64,000 nucleotides of DNA, taken from positions 186,001 through 250,000 of the forward strand of contig NC_026479.1 in the NCBI RefSeq assembly GCF_000328475.2. Direction: 5' to 3'. Of the stretch, positions 53,887 through 64,000 are shown piece by piece. The position numbers were made by a program, and so were the translations under genes. This DNA comes from Mycosarcoma maydis. Its lineage: Eukaryota > Basidiomycota > Ustilaginomycetes > Ustilaginales. Below the pieces are notes generated by a model, which did not search any database, was not told the origin of the DNA, and saw only the letters and a list, made by a program, of their open reading frames with translations. The stretch's first letter is position 1, and every line of letters starts with the position of its first letter.

Positions 53887-56469
53887 TCAAAGCTTTGTTT
53901 GGTCGTCGTTGAGCGCCTTGGTAGCAAGTCCTGGACTGGGGATTTCCTCGGGCGGCGGGGGAGGAGCACTGACCTCGCCCTTTCTCTTCAACCTACCCTT
54001 CTTGTCCAAGTACTGATCCGCCTCGTCTGCATGACTGAACGGCCTTGCGCCCAACAAGTTCCTCATATCCTCCCTTGTGATGACCTCCTTCTCGAGCAGC
54101 AGCTGCGCGACCTTCTCAACATCTGCCTTGTGGTCCTGCAGCAGCTGTGTCGTACGCTTGTGCGCCTCAGCGACCATCTTGCGTACCTCGAAATCCAGCA
54201 TTTCACCCGTGCGTTCCGAATACGGCTTGTGCATCGACTCCTGCTCGGTGCGGTACGAGACCGGGCCGAGCTCCTTGTTCATTCCGTACGATGCGCAAAT
54301 CTCGAACGCCATGCGCGTAATTTTGGAAAGATCGTCCTGAGCACCGGTGGTGATGGTGGTGAAGAAGATTTCTTCAGAAACCCGCCCACCCAACGTCATG
54401 CACATGCGGTCGAGCAGCTGTTCGGTCGAAAAGAGGTAGCGCTCCTTGGGCAAGTACTGAGCATAGCCGAGCGCACCGACGCCACGTGGGATGATTGAGA
54501 CCTTGAGCAAGGGATCGGCGTGCTCGAGGAACCAGCCGCAGACGGCGTGACCTGCCTCGTGGTAAGCGACAGTCTTCTTCTCCTCGGGCGAAAGCACACG
54601 CGACTTCTTTTCGAGACCAGCAATCACTCGCTCGATGGCCATCTCAAAATGATGCTCCTCGATCGAGTCGGCGCCGCCGCGTGCTGCGATCAGCGCAGCT
54701 TCGTTGCAGACGTTGGCAACATCAGCACCGCTAAATCCGGGAGTGAGCGTGCTGAGCTTTTCAGCCAGAAGATCGCGGTCCGTGGAAGAGTGGAGGGTAA
54801 GGGGCTTAAGGTGGACCAGGAAGATATCCTTTCGACCAGAAATATCAGGTCGGTCAATAGCAATGTGACGATCGAATCGACCGGGACGCATAAGCGCAGC
54901 ATCGAGCACGTCCGGTCGGTTAGTACCGGCAAGCACAACGACATGCTCCTCGGTACCGAAACCGTCCATTTGAACGAGCAACTCGTTGAGCGTCGACTCT
55001 CGTTCGTCGTTGCCACCAAAGTTGCCACCTTTGCCGCGGCTCTTGCCGATGGCATCGATCTCGTCGATGAAGATGATACAGGGCGCGTGCTTCTTGGCGT
55101 TAGCAAACATGTCTCGCACTCGGCTGGGACCGACACCAACAAACATCTCGACAAACTCGGAACCCGAGACGGACAGGAAAGGCACACCAGCCTCACCAGC
55201 AGTCGCCTTGGCCAGCAGCGTCTTACCGGTACCGGGAGGACCCGAGAGAATAGCACCACGCGGGATCTTGGCGCCTAGCTTCTCGTACTTTTCGGGCTTC
55301 TTGAGGAAGTTGACAAACTCCATGATCTCTTCTTTGGCCTCATCCATGCCGGCGACATTCTTGAACTTGGTCTTGACGTCTGTCTCTTGGTTGAACATCT
55401 TGGCCCTCGACTTGCCGATACCAAAGATTCCGCCCGGTCCACCACCGCCGCCGCCGCCCATGGCGCCACCGGCAGCTCGTCGCGACATCCAGAACAGAAG
55501 ACCGGCAATCAGCAACGTAGGGGCAAAGTGGAGCAGTGTCGATGCGGTCGAAATCTCTTCGTGGTAGGCCACGGGGATTCTCTCGTTGGCGGGAATCTCG
55601 AGCTCGCGCTGAGCCTCGTCGAGACGTCGTTCAAAGGCTTCGACGCTGCCGACGCTAAACCAGTAGGCGGCGTGACCACTTCCGCTAGCAGGAGTGCTAG
55701 AGCCTCCGTTGGGAGATGGATAGAGGGACCCGGTAGCATTCGAGTGGAGGTAGACCTTGACCTTGGATCGGTTGACAACCACAAGGCGATCTACGAGGCC
55801 CTTGTCGAGGAAGGCGGTACGGAACTCCTGCCACGTGATCTCACGACTGGGTTGGTCAGGCGATGTAAGTCGGTAGAAGAGGTAGGTGGAAACAATGGTT
55901 GCGAGGATGGTGTTGGCGTTGATGCGGATCTCGGTGAATTGGCCGTTGGGTCCGCCTCCGCCACCACTAGAGCTGTTGGCACCAGACGATTTTTCGGACT
56001 TGCTCTTGTTCCTCTCGGCAACGTCGTCTTCTTCTGTCTCCGACTCTTTGTTGCTCTTGCTCGAAGTAGGCTTCTTGTCGCCACTCTCAAAGAATTGCTT
56101 GAGGTTCTGGGGAAGACCGGCGCTGGCTTTGCCCTGACGAGCCTCCTTAAGGCCACGCTCTACAGATTCTTCAAACTCTTTCTGTTTCTGATCATCTTCG
56201 TCGTGCTCCTTTGCAGAACGGTTCTTCTTGTTACCATCTTCAGCCGGAGTGGCATAGTGGCGGAGCTGGAGCTTTGGCGTTAGAAACGAGAGTTTCGGAG
56301 ATGAAAGCACAGAAGCAGAAGCTGGTTGAGGCCTTGATGCTGAGAAGCTCGTCAAGGAACGGTAGGCAGCTGATGGCGAAGGTATCGAAGCTGCAAGCGG
56401 TTGCGTAAGGCGAGAGGCTGCGAAGCCGAAACGCCCTGTCGCTGACCGCGATCTAAACGAGCGCAGCAT
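53887..56469 (-). CDS. AFG3: Mitochondrial m-AAA protease subunit (AFG3/YTA10 type)
   Basis: An 860-residue intronless ORF. The N-terminus is rich in Arg, Ser and Ala without acidic residues ([16 protein letters not shown]), as in a matrix-targeting presequence. Membrane helices lie at about 185-201 and 309-328 with an intermembrane-space FtsH-extracellular-type domain between them; two helices and this domain mark the m-AAA class. The AAA module has Walker A GPPGTGKT (410-417), Walker B CIIFIDE (464-470) and the SRH near RPGRFDRHI. The M41 zinc-protease motif HEAGH is at 637-641. [20 protein letters not shown] is typical of Afg3/Yta10. The complex degrades misfolded inner-membrane proteins and processes MrpL32 in yeast. 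The partner Yta12 is not in this window, so naming it AFG3 rather than YTA12 is moderately certain. All catalytic residues are intact. Confidence 0.93.
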   Translation of the reverse strand: MLRSFRSRSATGRFGFAASRLTQPLAASIPSPSAAYRSLTSFSASRPQPASASVLSSPKLSFLTPKLQLRHYATPAEDGNKKNRSAKEHDEDDQKQKEFEESVERGLKEARQGKASAGLPQNLKQFFESGDKKPTSSKSNKESETEEDDVAERNKSKSEKSSGANSSSGGGGGPNGQFTEIRINANTILATIVSTYLFYRLTSPDQPSREITWQEFRTAFLDKGLVDRLVVVNRSKVKVYLHSNATGSLYPSPNGGSSTPASGSGHAAYWFSVGSVEAFERRLDEAQRELEIPANERIPVAYHEEISTASTLLHFAPTLLIAGLLFWMSRRAAGGAMGGGGGGGPGGIFGIGKSRAKMFNQETDVKTKFKNVAGMDEAKEEIMEFVNFLKKPEKYEKLGAKIPRGAILSGPPGTGKTLLAKATAGEAGVPFLSVSGSEFVEMFVGVGPSRVRDMFANAKKHAPCIIFIDEIDAIGKSRGKGGNFGGNDERESTLNELLVQMDGFGTEEHVVVLAGTNRPDVLDAALMRPGRFDRHIAIDRPDISGRKDIFLVHLKPLTLHSSTDRDLLAEKLSTLTPGFSGADVANVCNEAALIAARGGADSIEEHHFEMAIERVIAGLEKKSRVLSPEEKKTVAYHEAGHAVCGWFLEHADPLLKVSIIPRGVGALGYAQYLPKERYLFSTEQLLDRMCMTLGGRVSEEIFFTTITTGAQDDLSKITRMAFEICASYGMNKELGPVSYRTEQESMHKPYSERTGEMLDFEVRKMVAEAHKRTTQLLQDHKADVEKVAQLLLEKEVITREDMRNLLGARPFSHADEADQYLDKKGRLKRKGEVSAPPPPPEEIPSPGLATKALNDDQTKL

Positions 56470-58510
56470 GGCCCTACGTATGTAAAAGAGGGCTCTGTTG
56501 CAATGGGGTGACGGAATTGGGCGATGTGCGCGATGTAATTTGAACGGAAGAGAGAGTAAGGATCCAGTGTACTGTGTATGAACCGGTTGATGCAGATAGG
56601 TGCCAACACTGTATGTGGGTGAATGGGAGGCAAGTATACAAAGATGCTGGTGGATCAGATCCGGACCTTTGCTCGCCTGCTACTCGTGACTGACCAACTG
56701 AGCTTCGCCTGACTTGGGTGGAGAACGGCGACTCAAAGTGGATTCGTATGGCGCGTCAATTATGTGATTTTCAGGTCAGCAAAAGTCAGAGTCAGATCAC
56801 CCTTTCGTGCAAATCTCACTTGGATTCACATCGGGAGTCTGATCGCTTTCCGATTCGCCCGATGGCTTGACCTGTACTTATCTTTGAAGTTGTCCATGAT
56901 CAACAGCTATCTAGCTACTACAAGGCTTCGCGGTGAAAGGTCTGGTAAAGCAAGGGCGCAATGCCAGTGCTGGTCGACCTTTACAGTGGATGGTAGTTGC
57001 TTGGCATCTCACGCCTGCTGCAACAGCGTATGAATGCTAGAGATGATCAGAGGACCTTGAAGAAAATATGGTAAAAAGAAGGATACCATTTTATGCTAAA
57101 CAACAGATCAACCTCAGGCTGGTGATGCTTTATTGGCTCAGATCTCAAGCGAACTTGGTGCATCATGCATTGGTATCATATGAACGACCACGGTCAGACT
57201 ACGGCCAGACGGCCAGATGATTAGACGTCGACTCGTTTGCATCGAGGCAGCAAAGAGAAACGCTCGCGGTGACGAGTGCGGTTAACTAAGTTGGAGGAAC
57301 GATGACATCCGCGGGAGGTGACGGAGTACGAAAATCTCGAGTGCAGTAACTCAGTACAAGATGGGCTTCGTTCGTCCATCCGAGCTTTTAAGTGCACAAT
57401 TGCCGCAGCGTTCGAGGCGTGAATGCTTCTTGTCGTGCTCAGTCGTAGTGTCCTTACTTGTGGACCGTGTTCGACCGTTCGGCACGAGGGCAAGCTGAGA
57501 AAGACGCTTCTCGTTGCAACTATTTTCGCGCTAGAGCGTGAGGGCGAGCGGCGGGGCCGAGACAATACAATCAGCAACGTCCATCCTAACGTTACTTTAC
57601 TGAACCTTTTTTTTGTTCGGAAGCTGGCCGAGGCGGGCAGAGATCCCACGTCAACCATGGCACGGCGTGTCCGAACTCGTCCAGGAACAGACACGAATCA
57701 GCTTCCTAAGTTAGTTACTGCTTCGCTTTTTCTGCCCGCATGCCCCCCAAGCGAACAGGGTTGTGATCGCACACAAACATCCGCCTGTCTGCTTCGCCTG
57801 CCGGGTTTGAGTCGGCAACGTAGACAACCACACGGACGGCGATGTCCAGTAGGCAACCCGAACTGAATCTCCTTATGAACACTGTCGCGGCATCACTCCG
57901 ACATCCGGCATGGTGGCTTGCGTTGATGGAATCGCATCTAAGGAGGCAGCGCCAGACGGTCAAGCCGACGAGGTGGCCAAGCGGCTCGGCTGGCTTTAAA
58001 AGTGGATAAGCGTGCGTGCATGCTTTGACGAGGTCGTTGCTGTTGTCGTCGTCTGTCTTCTTTCAGCCTTCTTTCAGCTCGATCTTATGCTGACAGCAGG
58101 CGCTGGTCGTTTTTAGGCTAACTTATTTTTAAATAAAAACTCCAATCCGATCGCTGTGAGCCGCTTGTAAATGGTGACAGCGTCCAGTCAGCTGTGCATC
58201 TGCAATCATCATGTCCTCTGCAGGGACCGCACAGTTTGCAAATCATGGCTGGCTACCGAACGTGCCGACACTCGTCTACACTGTCATGTGATGCGATGAT
58301 GGGAACGGCGGTGCTTATGTCCGCCCGATTTTTCGAATGGTCGCGCTTGCACGCCTTTGACCGAGACGAGTCAAGTAGGGCGACTCAGCTCTTGGCATGT
58401 CTACAGCGATTACGGATGTTGCGATTGGCCGTTGGCCGTTGGCGATTGAGGATTGAGCGGCGTTTTCGTTTGATTCGTGATCAGTGGATTTCGTCTGCAA
58501 ATTTCGACGC

Positions 58511-58550
58511 AATCACGAATCACGAATCACGAATCACGAATCGTGAATCA
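58511..58550. repeat. AATCACG x4 array ending in an inverted unit
   Basis: Four perfect AATCACG units (58511-58538) followed by AATCGTGAATCA. The junction CACGAATCGTG is a perfect inverted repeat around one central base. Confidence 0.92.
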
Positions 58551-58632
58551 GTAAACTACACGCGCCAAAGAGGAGACCGATTTCATTTCTTTTTAGAGCC
58601 TAGCGGTCTAGCTGCCTAGCTGCCTCGGCGCA

Positions 58633-58649
58633 CGCGCGCGCGCGCGCGC
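58633..58649. repeat. CG dinucleotide run
   Basis: Eight alternating CG units plus one C, with Z-DNA-forming potential. It is non-coding and lies about 1.3 kb before the SWI1-like start codon. Confidence 0.85.
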
Positions 58650-59991
58650 TATGACTGACCGACGCTTTTGCACGCACATTCGTCTCAAGTGGTCTTGTCT
58701 CGTCTCGATCCGAACTCATCTCATCTCGTCGCTCTATCGTCGCTTTCGCCTTGGCTCGCATTCTTGACATTGTAGAGCTTGATTTGAGGGATCGTCACCA
58801 TCTCGCCATATCCCTGCCCCATTTACCCGCCCCTACCCGCCCCCTTCTGCCTTCATACCTAAGCCCGGCTGCCCTCGCCCGTCAACGCGACGACGGCATC
58901 CTGCATCCTTTGTAGATCGCCGTGCGTCACGAGTGGCTCTGTTGACCATCAGCGCCGCCGTCCCGGTTCGCGTTGTGGCGGCTGCATCTCTCCGCCTCGA
59001 TTGCCTTTGCGGTACGTATTCATCATCGTCTCAAGCTTCCGAAGCTTGGTTAGGCTCGCTTGCATTGTTCCACACTTGTTCCGTCCCGCCACCCCTCGCT
59101 CCTGTCGCTCCTGTTGCCTCCGTCCGTGCCCTACATCCCGACTGTCTGCCTGCGCCCCATCTCCATGTCGTGTCAACCACACCGTCCGCATTCCCTCGGT
59201 CCGACTTTGTGCCTCGTGAGCTTTCCGCCGGTCATGCAACCCACATGGGCAACTGCCCCTTGTTGATCAGCTGCCCGTGCTTGCCATGCACCCAAATGTC
59301 CACACATGCTCGTCTCCGCTCCAGCGGCCTGCTTCCACCCCTCTTCTGATTGACGTCGTTCCTCTCGCAACTCAACGGCCCAGCTCGTACTGGCAGCCTG
59401 TCCGCTTGCGTGCGCCACCTGCCGTCATCCTGCGTTTGTCCATATCCGGGTCACGGTCGGCAGCCCAGGTTAGTTGCCGCTATTCCCGCTCTCGCTAGCA
59501 TGATCCGCTCATGACCGACAGTCGCCGTCGCCGACGTGCTGCATTAGCATGCCGACAATCGCTCCCACGTGCATTAGACTTTTGTCATAGCGGTACGGAA
59601 CTCGCGTACCAATCGCTGCCTGTCCACCATGCCATGCCATGTCTCCTGTCTCTGAAGAAGCCTGCAACTGCTCTTTTGCGTCGCCGTCGCACACATTCCA
59701 TGAGACTCTTGGTATCTTTGCTTTGCCATATCGTCCACCACCCGTCCGCTTGCACGCGGCATAGCGTGTCATGTTGCATCTCTTGCTAATCGGCGTGGTA
59801 CCGGTCGTCTAGTCTTGACACGTTTTACCACACAATGTCCGCACATTTCCAGAAGCGCTCCTGCTGACATAACCTCGTCCATCCTCTTTTCGGTCTTAAA
59901 GGCTACTTAGCCATAGGAGCCGGCTCCATCGTGGGACCACGAGGTGTCTGTACTCAGTATTGCACATCTGCTAAGCTAGCTCTGTGGTAAC

Positions 59992-62267
59992 ATGAATCCG
60001 CAGGGTATGCAATTCCCCCTTGGCTTTCCACAGGCACAACAGCAAAGCTTCAATGTGGGTCTTGAGCCGAACGCCATCTCTGCGGCCTCAGCTCAGATGG
60101 GCATGCCCACCGTCAGCGATTCCAGCAACATGGGTTCTCAGCTGCAGAACGCAGCACACATGGTTCAGGTAAGTCTCAGAACGATCTCCAACCGTCTCGT
60201 TCCGTTGAAAGCGTAAGGCTGTCGAGTCGCAGTTGGGTCAAACGAGCAAAGAGGTGGATGATAGCCCGATCGACCCCGATCTGTAGCGATGGGCCACTTT
60301 TCATGTCGCGTCAAAATTGTGCGATTTTGGCGTCCATCTGGTTCGATTCGAGATGGAATCGGTCGGTTGCCTCTCGAAATCTGAGCGCGGATCGGCCTTG
60401 GGAAACGCCTCGTCGCGCGTCTCGTTAGGCTTTGGCACAGTCTCTTTTGTCTCGCCCAGTCGCCCTTCCATCATCTCGCACGCATCTTTCGGTCTTCTAG
60501 CCGCCGGGGCCTCTTTCTCGTCATTCCCCGTGTTCCGTCCCTCTCCCCTCATCGTGTCGCCTTTACCGCTGCCTTCGCCTCGGTCCGCACGTCTCGGCCA
60601 ACACACGCTGCCTTTCGTGCCACGCTCCTTTGGCGCCAGTGGTCACGCAGCCTCTCTCATCTAATCCAATCCGGCAGCCTTGGTGACCGTCACGACGCCG
60701 TCGTGTCGCTGCGAGTGTACACAGGCCGTGGATGCTAGCTGTCCCTTTGTCTTCGTGACCTTGACTCCAGCCATCGCGCAAGGCGATCGGGCGCTGACTT
60801 TCTTTTCCTACCCATCTCGATTCCTTCTTACACGTTCTTTTCGCTCTCGTCACCCTCACGCGTCGTCGTTCGACACCCGCGCTCTACATCATGACCGCGA
60901 TGCTCCAGTCAATACGCGGCAACATAGCCGCGCTCCAGCGCCAATGGGCTGTGATTTCGAGTCAGCCTGACGGACCCACCAAGACCAGTGCGCAGCAACA
61001 CCTCGCGTCGCAGCTCAAGCGCTTGCAGATAATGGAGCAGTCAGCCATACAGTCTATGGGCGCCCACATTCCTCAGGGCGCGCAGCTCAATCAACCTCAG
61101 CAACCAGGTCAGATGGGCATGCTACCGCAACAGCAACAGCAACAGCAGCAGCAGCAAAACGCCATGATGCAAGGTCTCAATGCGGCTCAACTCGCCCAAA
61201 TACAACCCCAGCAAGCCATGAACGGACTCGGCATGGATCCCAATTATGGCGCGTCACAGCAGAATGAAATCAACCCGCTCCAGCAGCAGCAATCATCACA
61301 ACAACAGTCGCCTTTCGGTCAGCCAGGCATGCATTCACAACAGATGCAAACACCGCAAGCGCAACCTCAGCAGCAGGGCTTCAATCCAGCACAAATCTCA
61401 GCCCCGAGCCCCTCGGCACAATCCGCCGGTGGTGCTCCCGTTGCCAAACGAGACTTTGTCGCCACAGTGCGCGGCTTCATGCAACAACGCGGAACGCCCT
61501 TCCCTCCACAGCTGTCGCTCAGTTTCGTAGGTCCTGCCTCATCCAACTTACCAGGCGACACCAAGACGGTCGAGTTGCAAGCGCTCTTTGCTGCCGTCAT
61601 CCAGTCGGGAGGCTCCCAGCGCGCTGCGCAGATCCCTGGATTCTGGGCCGTCATCGCTAGTCGTCTTGGCCTTAAAGTTGGTCCACCGGATGGCACCCAG
61701 TCGGCACCAGATGCTGTGCCAAGTCCCGGCGAGGTTCCCGACCGGCTGTCTGCCTTTTATCGAGATCGCCTCTCGGCATTCGAGCAGTTTTGGCAGTCGC
61801 GCATGCCGCAACGTCAACCGAGCGGCCAGAGTGTAGCTACCGATTCTCCAGCTGCTTCTGGTCCCAACGCAAACTCGACAGATCCCAACTTGCAAACATC
61901 GCAGTCACAGTCCGCTGGAAATACACAGCCGCAACAGATGCAGCAGCAACGTAGTCAACAGCCACAGACACCACAACAGCAACAGCATGCTCCGCCGCCG
62001 CCGCCGCAGCAGCAGCAACAACAGCAACAACAACAGCAGTTCCAGCAGCAGCAGGTAGGACAGCCTGGCCCGAATCGACCTGGCATGCCCGCACAGATCA
62101 CCCCTACAAATCTGCCGGCCAACTTGCATCAGCAGATGCTTCAACTGCAACATCTCGTTGCCACAGGTCGCATCACATCCCAACAGGCACGCGAACGCTT
62201 TGTTGCCATGCAGCAGGCTACACGCCAGATGATGGTTAAGCCGCAGCAGCAGCAACAACAACAACAA

Positions 62268-62302
<35 letters not shown>

Positions 62303-64000
62303 ACAGCATCAACCACATGTCGGCTTATCGAATGACGTGTCGCAGGTCCAGCAACAGCAGTTGCCACATCAACAACAACAGCTTGCTTCCGGGATGCCCA
62401 ACGTTCCCCAAGGCTTCCCTGTAGTGCCGGCAATGAATCAGTCCCAGCTCTCGCCAGGCGCAACACAACGTGCAACGCCCGCTCAGGCTTCCCCAGCTCC
62501 GAATCAGGGCCTTCCGGGAACTATGCCAGGAGCAGCACCAGGCTTGTTCAACGATCCTGCGGCGATGCTCACGCAGCAGCAGCAGCAGCAGCAGCATCAA
62601 TCCCAGCAGCAAGCGCCGTCTGCGGGTCAGTCTGGCTCGGATGGTGTACCAACATGGCCATCGCAGCCACCCACGGGCATGCCGCCTTCTCCGACAAAAT
62701 CCCAAGCTGCAAACGGTGCAGGTCCAAAAACGCCCATCACTACATCCAAACTGGAGCCCAAGCAGCCAAAGAGAAAGCGCAAAAAGACTGACGTTAGCCT
62801 GTCGACACCCTTGCCAGCGAGTGCCGGCGTCGATGTGAAACCGCCTATGCCACAGCTCGGCGAGAAAACAGGCAGTTCTGGAGCGATGGGTCAGCCGCCG
62901 GTCGGAGCGCCTTCAGCTCCAATTGCATCGCCTTCGCAGCCAGAGAAGAAGGTGATTCCCGGGACATTGCAACCAATCGGTCCACCCGCTCCTCCACAGA
63001 AGCACAAGATCGAATATCTTCCGATGCGTCGCGAGGTCCAAAGTCACGGAGGATGGGATCTTTCTCTGGTAGAATCGCAGTATGCACCAGCGATGGTGAC
63101 ACGAGGCTGTCCGAGGACGTTGCGCGAATTGGGTCTGGTGGACGTGCAAGGGCTGATCATGTCGTTGCGATCGCGTCTCGACTTTGAGGTGTCATACGCG
63201 CTCAACACTCTGTTGATCTTGTCAGCGGGCGTGGGCGCTGCGCACAATTTCCAAATTGGATTGGCGTCTTGCGAAGACTTGCTGGAAGAGCTTCTGGACT
63301 TGCTCGAGGAGACCAGTTTCCAGTCCAAGCCAGACGCTGATAGGCAATCGAGTCTGGATATGGCGTTGCTGCTGCAAAATGGCGCACACGCCGAATCTGC
63401 GCGCCGCCGAAGCAAACGTCAGCGCCATCAAGGAGGCCTCGACTCGATGCCTACCTATCGCGATTGGATCGCGGCAGCAGCCGAAGAGGAAGCAGAGCTC
63501 AAGATCTGGAGGCGGAGAAAAACGGCGCGCTCGCGGTCGTTGGCAGGAAGCGTGCTCAACGGAAGCAGCGAGGTCGACTCGCTCGCTGGGTTCTCATCAG
63601 CAGCCTCGAGCCACGACGCGTCCGACGCCACCATCTCAACCATGGGCGTGGAATCGGAGCAAGAGAGATCGACAGAGCACAAAGCAGCGACGGCTTTGAC
63701 AATACTGACGATCCTGAAAAACTTCAGCGCGATGCCCGAAAATATGTTTTTCTTTAACCATAGTCCGAAATTACTGCAAGTGCTGGCGAGGCTTTGTCAG
63801 AGCGATGCCGAACGTGTACGAGCATCTCACGACGACGACGACGATGGCAACGAAGCGGACAATGCAGAGGCGGAAGCGGATAGCCCAGAAACGGTCTTCA
63901 CAACGATGGAAGCGCTTCGCGTACGCAAAGAGGTGCTGGTGATCGTATCCAACTTGGCGGGCGAGGCGCTCGCGTTTCGCGATCAGGATGCAGTGACGGT
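59992..64000 (+). CDS. SWI1: SWI1-like ARID subunit of the SWI/SNF complex (3' end outside the window)
   Basis: Exon 1 is 59992-60168 (59 codons, ends MVQ), a 740-base intron follows at 60169-60908 (GTAAGT...CTCCAG, phase 0), and exon 2 is open from 60909 to the window edge with no stop, giving at least 1,089 residues. Exon 2 has long Gln tracts encoded by mixed CAG/CAA. An ARID DNA-binding domain lies at about 236-350 (DFVATVRGFMQQRGTPFPPQ, then PGFWAVIASRLGLKV). A basic stretch KQPKRKRKKTD (about 677-687) is a probable nuclear signal. A conserved SWI1/ARID1-type C-terminal region begins near 758 (KIEYLPMRREVQSHGGWDL) and continues with LNTLLILSAGVG and LTILTILKNFSAMPENMFFF. SWI1 helps target the ATP-dependent remodeller to promoters. 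The gene is incomplete only because of the window end. It is divergent from AFG3. Confidence 0.88.
60169..60908 (+). other. Long intron 1 of the SWI1-like gene
   Basis: A 740-base intron, unusually long beside the 86- and 104-base introns elsewhere in the window. The donor GTAAGT is strong. The acceptor CTCCAG at 60903-60908 is the only AG in the last 130 or so bases and keeps the frame. I saw no convincing snoRNA boxes inside. Confidence 0.75.
62241..62306 (+). repeat. Poly-glutamine CAG/CAA tract in SWI1
   Basis: A run of about 22 Gln codons, a mixture of CAG and CAA, in exon 2 of the SWI1-like gene; shorter runs lie near 61131-61158, 62010-62055 and 62574-62597. Poly-Gln is common in SWI1 proteins. 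Confidence 0.85.

Larger units (their letters stand above)
56470..59991. promoter_or_regulatory. Divergent promoter region between AFG3 and SWI1
   Basis: About 3.5 kb without a convincing gene. It has a CTCGTGACTG copy near 56690, CTAAGTTAG/TAACTAAGTT motifs near 57286 and 57709 and another near 58121, the AATCACG x4 array at 58511-58538 and a CG dinucleotide run at 58633-58649. From about 58680 to 59990 the plus strand is strongly pyrimidine-rich, which suggests a long leader for the SWI1-like gene. The ORF at 58933-59349 lies in this tract and is not accepted as coding. Confidence 0.5.

Noticed and set aside
58933..59349. 138-codon ORF before SWI1
   Set aside because: It sits in the pyrimidine-rich leader; the sequence is Ser/Pro/Cys-rich without any family signal.

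Overview
The window looks like nuclear DNA of a basidiomycete in the smut lineage (Ustilaginomycotina; Ustilago, Sporisorium or Pseudozyma type). The evidence is long, almost intron-free ORFs, a typical fungal gene set (LSM6, TRM61, an m-AAA protease, SWI1, a velvet factor, a UTR2-type GH16 enzyme), long pyrimidine-rich leaders and intergenic DNA full of short repeats. This assignment is an inference from gene style and family content; no database search was possible.

Layout. 1-8.4 kb: a small secreted protein (+), a condensation-type acyltransferase (-) and a single-pass membrane protein with LEA-2-like domains (+). 8.4-20 kb: a long repeat-bearing intergenic stretch, then a giant (about 2,586 aa) single-pass DUF3712-type protein with three tandem super-modules, one intron and a 100-N assembly gap. 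20-29 kb: an unrecognised coiled-coil protein (-), a UTR2/CRH-like cell-wall transglycosylase (-) and LSM6 (+, two exons). 29.9-32.3 kb: a velvet-domain regulator (-), preceded by about 6.3 kb with no convincing gene. 38.6-45 kb: TRM61 (-) divergent from a PAS-GATA transcription factor (+). 45-56.5 kb: a kinesin-7-like motor (-), a GBD/FH3 protein without FH1/FH2 (+) and a mitochondrial m-AAA protease (-). 60 kb to the edge: the SWI1-like ARID subunit of SWI/SNF (+), cut by the window end.

The genes are mostly unrelated housekeeping and regulatory functions on alternating strands; nothing resembles a biosynthetic cluster, a transposon or a prophage-like island. Possible themes are surface and secretory membrane biology (secreted protein, two LEA-like membrane proteins, cell-wall enzyme) and polarity/cytoskeleton (kinesin-7 next to a formin-type regulatory protein), but I see no direct evidence that neighbours cooperate.

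The most striking unexplained signal is a family of 7-bp units with the core TCACGA/TCGTGA (AATCACG, ATTCACG, AGTCACG and variants). By eye it occurs at about 60 places, essentially all between genes, as single copies, inverted pairs and tandem arrays of up to eight. It is in promoter and convergent 3' regions alike. A second dispersed motif (CTAACTTA/TAAGTTAG) shares these regions. The two contig ends at the assembly gap share 23 bp; collapsing them restores one continuous reading frame. I recognised no tRNA, rRNA, CRISPR or transposase by eye.
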